Positions 63,020-64,000 of a stretch of 64,000 bases of DNA are shown here, piece after piece; the first letter of the stretch is position 1; every line of letters begins with the position of its first letter. The position numbers and the translations under genes are program-made. Source of the stretch: Nautilus pompilius (Eukaryota; Mollusca; Cephalopoda; Nautilida; Nautilidae); assembly GCA_018389105.1 (NCBI GenBank), contig JACATO010001531.1, forward strand, positions 248,001-312,000, in the 5' to 3' direction. A model generated the notes under the pieces. That model saw nothing but the letters and a program-made list of their open reading frames with translations, had not been told where the DNA came from and made no database searches.

Positions 63020-63130
63020 AAATGTATGAAAGATTCTTAGGAAGATACATGAAACTGGTACTGTTGACAATAGACGTGGCTGAAGAAGAAAGTCCAATCT
63101 CTCTGAGAGGAATGTTAAGTACTTTAGGAT
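63020..63130 (+). pseudogene. Tc1 N-terminal fragment, second copy of family F
   Basis: This stretch repeats 61,755-61,855: shared blocks are GATTCTTAGGA/GACTCTTAGGA, GGTA(C/T)TGTTGACAATAGA, GAAGAAAGT and ATGTTAAGTACTTTAGG. It translates to FLGRYMKLVLLTIDV or, shifted, ILRKIHETGTVDNR, the Tc1 DNA-binding hinge. The similarity stops at about 63,130, so it is a truncated copy about 1.3 kb after the longer one, in the same orientation. Confidence 0.8.
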
Positions 63131-64000
63131 ATTGTTGGAATCAAACAGAAGCATTTGAGATTTCCTGAAACTTAATTTTATATTTTGTTTGCAGCTGTGT
63201 TTTTGTTTCTTTTTAAAAAAAATGATGCTATGCTATCTTTTACATTTATTTTTTTCTTGAAACTTACTGATTAACTGAGTAACAGTGGAACAAAAAGAAG
63301 AAAACAACTAAAAGTTCTATTTTTTGTTTGGTATTTGGCTCTGAAGCATATCATGTAACAGAGATATGTTAATGTCTTTTAGACCCAGCTCAACATTTGT
63401 CTTGCCTGCAAGTCTATTATTAACCAAGCCCACTAATGTAGGTCATATTCACTTTTTCCTTTATCTTGAACAGACTAATATAGATGGAATTTTAGTTGTA
63501 TAAAAGATTATAACTTTGTTTTGGCATAAAAATGATATTTTATATTTGAACATAATTTATTCTGAGTATGTTGGGGCAATGCTTATACATTTAAATATTT
63601 TATTTCTGCATTTTTACGGGCATTCTGAATCTTTGGTGGGTTGGCCCAAGAACAGTTGTCATAACATTAACATATTCGTTTGTGATTATCAAAGTATAAT
63701 TGCCATGTACTTCATGAAGTCAGTAGCTCTATATCCAAATGTGTTAGTGTCTCTGCAAAATGTAATATGAGAAAACAAAAACATCATTGTACAAGCAAAT
63801 GATTAAATACTCATTATGCTATGAAATTACTGAGAGCCAGTTAATCTAAAATTTAAATCTTCCCTGTAAGAATTTACTTTTGACAGCTGTTGAAGAAAAA
63901 ATAAATAACTTATTACCAAATTTGCATATTGCAGGATACCATTTAATGGGTAAGTTATAATTTAGTTATGCATTTTTGAGCATCCTGAATGGCTATAATT
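63131..64000. other. No gene recognised
   Basis: AT-rich DNA. A TTGCAG followed 15 bases later by GGTAAGT occurs at about 63,930-63,955, but the enclosed block is too short and lacks any coding signal. Confidence 0.55.

Overview
This looks like a stretch of invertebrate animal nuclear genome. It is gene-poor and intron- and repeat-rich, with tRNA-derived SINEs, many Tc1/mariner and hAT DNA transposons, CA/TA microsatellites and one spliced-gene exon. A mollusc or another lophotrochozoan would fit, but the sequence does not settle the taxon. No bacterial, organellar, rRNA or CRISPR features were seen. Nearly all long open frames are chance frames or broken transposase pieces.

Layout. From 1 to about 25.7 kb the DNA is rich in CpG. 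It holds microsatellites, a 600-bp almost G-free CA-rich tract (7.5-8.1 kb), and the only host-gene exon I can support: the first coding exon (8,836-8,983, + strand) of a membrane-anchored short-chain dehydrogenase of the SDR16C/retinol-dehydrogenase type. It has a CpG-rich 5' flank and a good splice donor. I could not find its next exon, so it lies in sequence I did not recognise or beyond the window. Its long first intron would contain a Tigger-like MITE (11.2 kb), a nearly complete Tc1 element with broken frames (15.4-16.9 kb), two older Tc1 remnants (19.7 and 20.1-21.0 kb) and a mariner remnant (22.3-22.9 kb).

From about 26 kb to 64 kb the DNA becomes AT-rich and poor in CpG. Here I see only repeats: two copies of one tRNA-derived SINE (28.8 and 60.4-60.7 kb), further Tc1 remnants (29.4-30.4, 59.6-60.3, 61.7-62.6 and 63.0 kb), a 190-bp tandem repeat (44.4-44.9 kb), two unrelated hAT elements with dead transposases (45.25-47.96 kb, +; about 48.5-51.1 kb, -), and two more copies of the MITE facing each other (51.6-53.3 kb). 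The younger insertions stand out as CpG-rich islands in the CpG-poor background.

No new enzymatic or defence system is evident. The most useful observations are the abrupt CpG change, the Tc1 element whose protein resembles fish copies from memory, the inverted MITE pair, the paired SINE and Tc1 families that can be aligned within this one window, and the 190-bp tandem array.
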